Shown: positions 41,662-42,334 of the stretch, piece by piece
Position numbering within the stretch: position 1 is the first letter of the stretch
Layout: the number at the start of each line of letters is the position of its first letter
NCBI GenBank assembly: GCA_003427395.1
Contig: BFEA01000224.1
Span: forward strand, 1,815,158 to 1,857,491
DNA length: 42,334 nucleotides
Reading direction: 5' to 3'
Source of the DNA: Chara braunii
Taxonomy: Eukaryota; Streptophyta; Charophyceae; Charales; Characeae
Position numbers and translations under genes: made by a program
The notes under the pieces: generated by a model
Told to the model about the DNA's origin: nothing
Database searches by the model: none
Seen by the model: the letters and a program-made list of their open reading frames with translations, nothing else

Positions 41662-42334
41662 TACCCCTTAAGCGCGCTGGGCCCGTGGGGGGGAGGTCGT
41701 GTTCTGCTGCGCGCCGGAATCGGCCTGAAGTTTTGATTCGGGCCGGCGGATGAAGGTGATCGAGGGATGGGCGTTGTGCAGAGTGGCGCGCGTACTGAAT
41801 TGTTCACAGCGCGCCACTAAACGCGAGAGCGCGCCTACGGGGCCAGGTAGACGGCGGGCGTCGATGAGCATCAATATCTGAACGCGCCCGCCGTCGGATT
41901 GCAAGAAAGTGTCGTTTCGTGCCCCGACCCCTTTTTTTTCTTCTGTTTTTTATTTTTGATTTTGTATATTCTTTTTGAGGGTGAAGTTTTGCTGCGGGCC
42001 GGTGGATGGAGGCGATCGTCCTTTTTTTTCTTTTCGTTTTTATTTTTGGCGTGTTGTTTCTTGCTTTTCGTTTTTCTTTTTTCTTTTTCTCTCCTGCGTT
42101 TCGTTTTTCTTTTTCTTTTTGTCTCCTGGTAATTCGTTTTCATTTTCTTTATTCGTTTTGTCTCCTGGTCGGCGTGTCGTTTTGGTGGCAAGCGCCGGCG
42201 TCGTCCCTGACAAAAGGAAGCGGGGTTGCGGGTGCGTCGCAGGCAGTAACACACCTCCACCCTCAGACCCCTACCCACGCCCCCCACACAGTGGGTGCGT
42301 TTCACCCACCCCCCCCACACATACACCCACACAC
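41660..42334. other. GC-rich end of window with palindromes, no gene
   Basis: Two perfect inverted repeats are present: AGTGGCGCGC/GCGCGCCACT (41782-41791, 41809-41818) and GACGGCGGGCG/CGCCCGCCGTC (41850-41860, 41885-41895). GAAGTTTTG-N-GGGCCGG-GGATG-AGG-GATCG occurs twice (~41728 and ~41981). From 41930 to 42170 the plus strand is T-rich with TTTTCTTTTTCG words, giving a false Lys/Arg-rich minus ORF. A C-rich CCCACACA tract ends the window. Confidence 0.6.

Noticed and set aside
41871-42332. Lys/Arg-rich minus-strand ORF reaching the window end
   Set aside because: It is read across TTTTCTTTTT simple sequence and is a composition artefact.

Overview
This window is eukaryotic, transposon-packed DNA with no host gene that I can support. 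The iMet-type primer sites, Ty3/gypsy chromovirus, L1-like LINEs with a C-terminal zinc finger, MITEs, long CT/GA/AT microsatellites and the RY+TATA promoter in one LTR family suggest a large repeat-rich plant or streptophyte-alga genome. A charophyte would fit, but the species cannot be read from the sequence. There are no operons, tRNA/rRNA genes, CRISPR arrays or prokaryotic signals.

Layout. 1-2183: microsatellites, a 21-bp minisatellite, a tRNA-like region ending in poly-T, and a ~146-bp tandem repeat. 2184-23450: one Ty3/gypsy chromovirus insertion (element 2). It has ~300-bp LTRs, an iMet primer site after the 5' LTR, and a perfect 5-bp target duplication (TGCGC). It was inserted into a further copy of the 146-bp repeat. 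Its gag-pol (15617-22036) ends in a chromodomain. Its leader holds a second Ty3/gypsy element (element 1, 3389-14265). Element 1 has a very long (~2.5 kb) LTR, a pol with a PHD finger between RNase H and integrase, and an additional unknown ORF region 3' of integrase. Its 3' LTR was later hit by a 498-bp MITE.

23451-29597: the right half of the split 146-bp repeat; a decayed minus-strand gag/protease of a third Ty3-like element, interrupted by two foldback repeats; and an unpaired minus-strand LTR related to element 1. 29990-41520: three LINE remnants. LINE-A (minus) has ORF1 plus endonuclease, with a second copy of the MITE inside ORF1. LINE-B (plus) has endonuclease, reverse transcriptase and zinc finger. 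LINE-C (minus) has only the C-terminal part. 41628-42334: an AT microsatellite and GC-rich DNA with two perfect palindromes.

All coding regions are broken by in-frame stops or frameshifts. Many stops look like CAG to TAG or CGA to TGA changes, as expected for methylated, silenced plant transposons. The most unusual item is the PHD finger in element 1 pol. Next are the extra 3' ORF of the same element and a triplicated hairpin in the element 2 leader.
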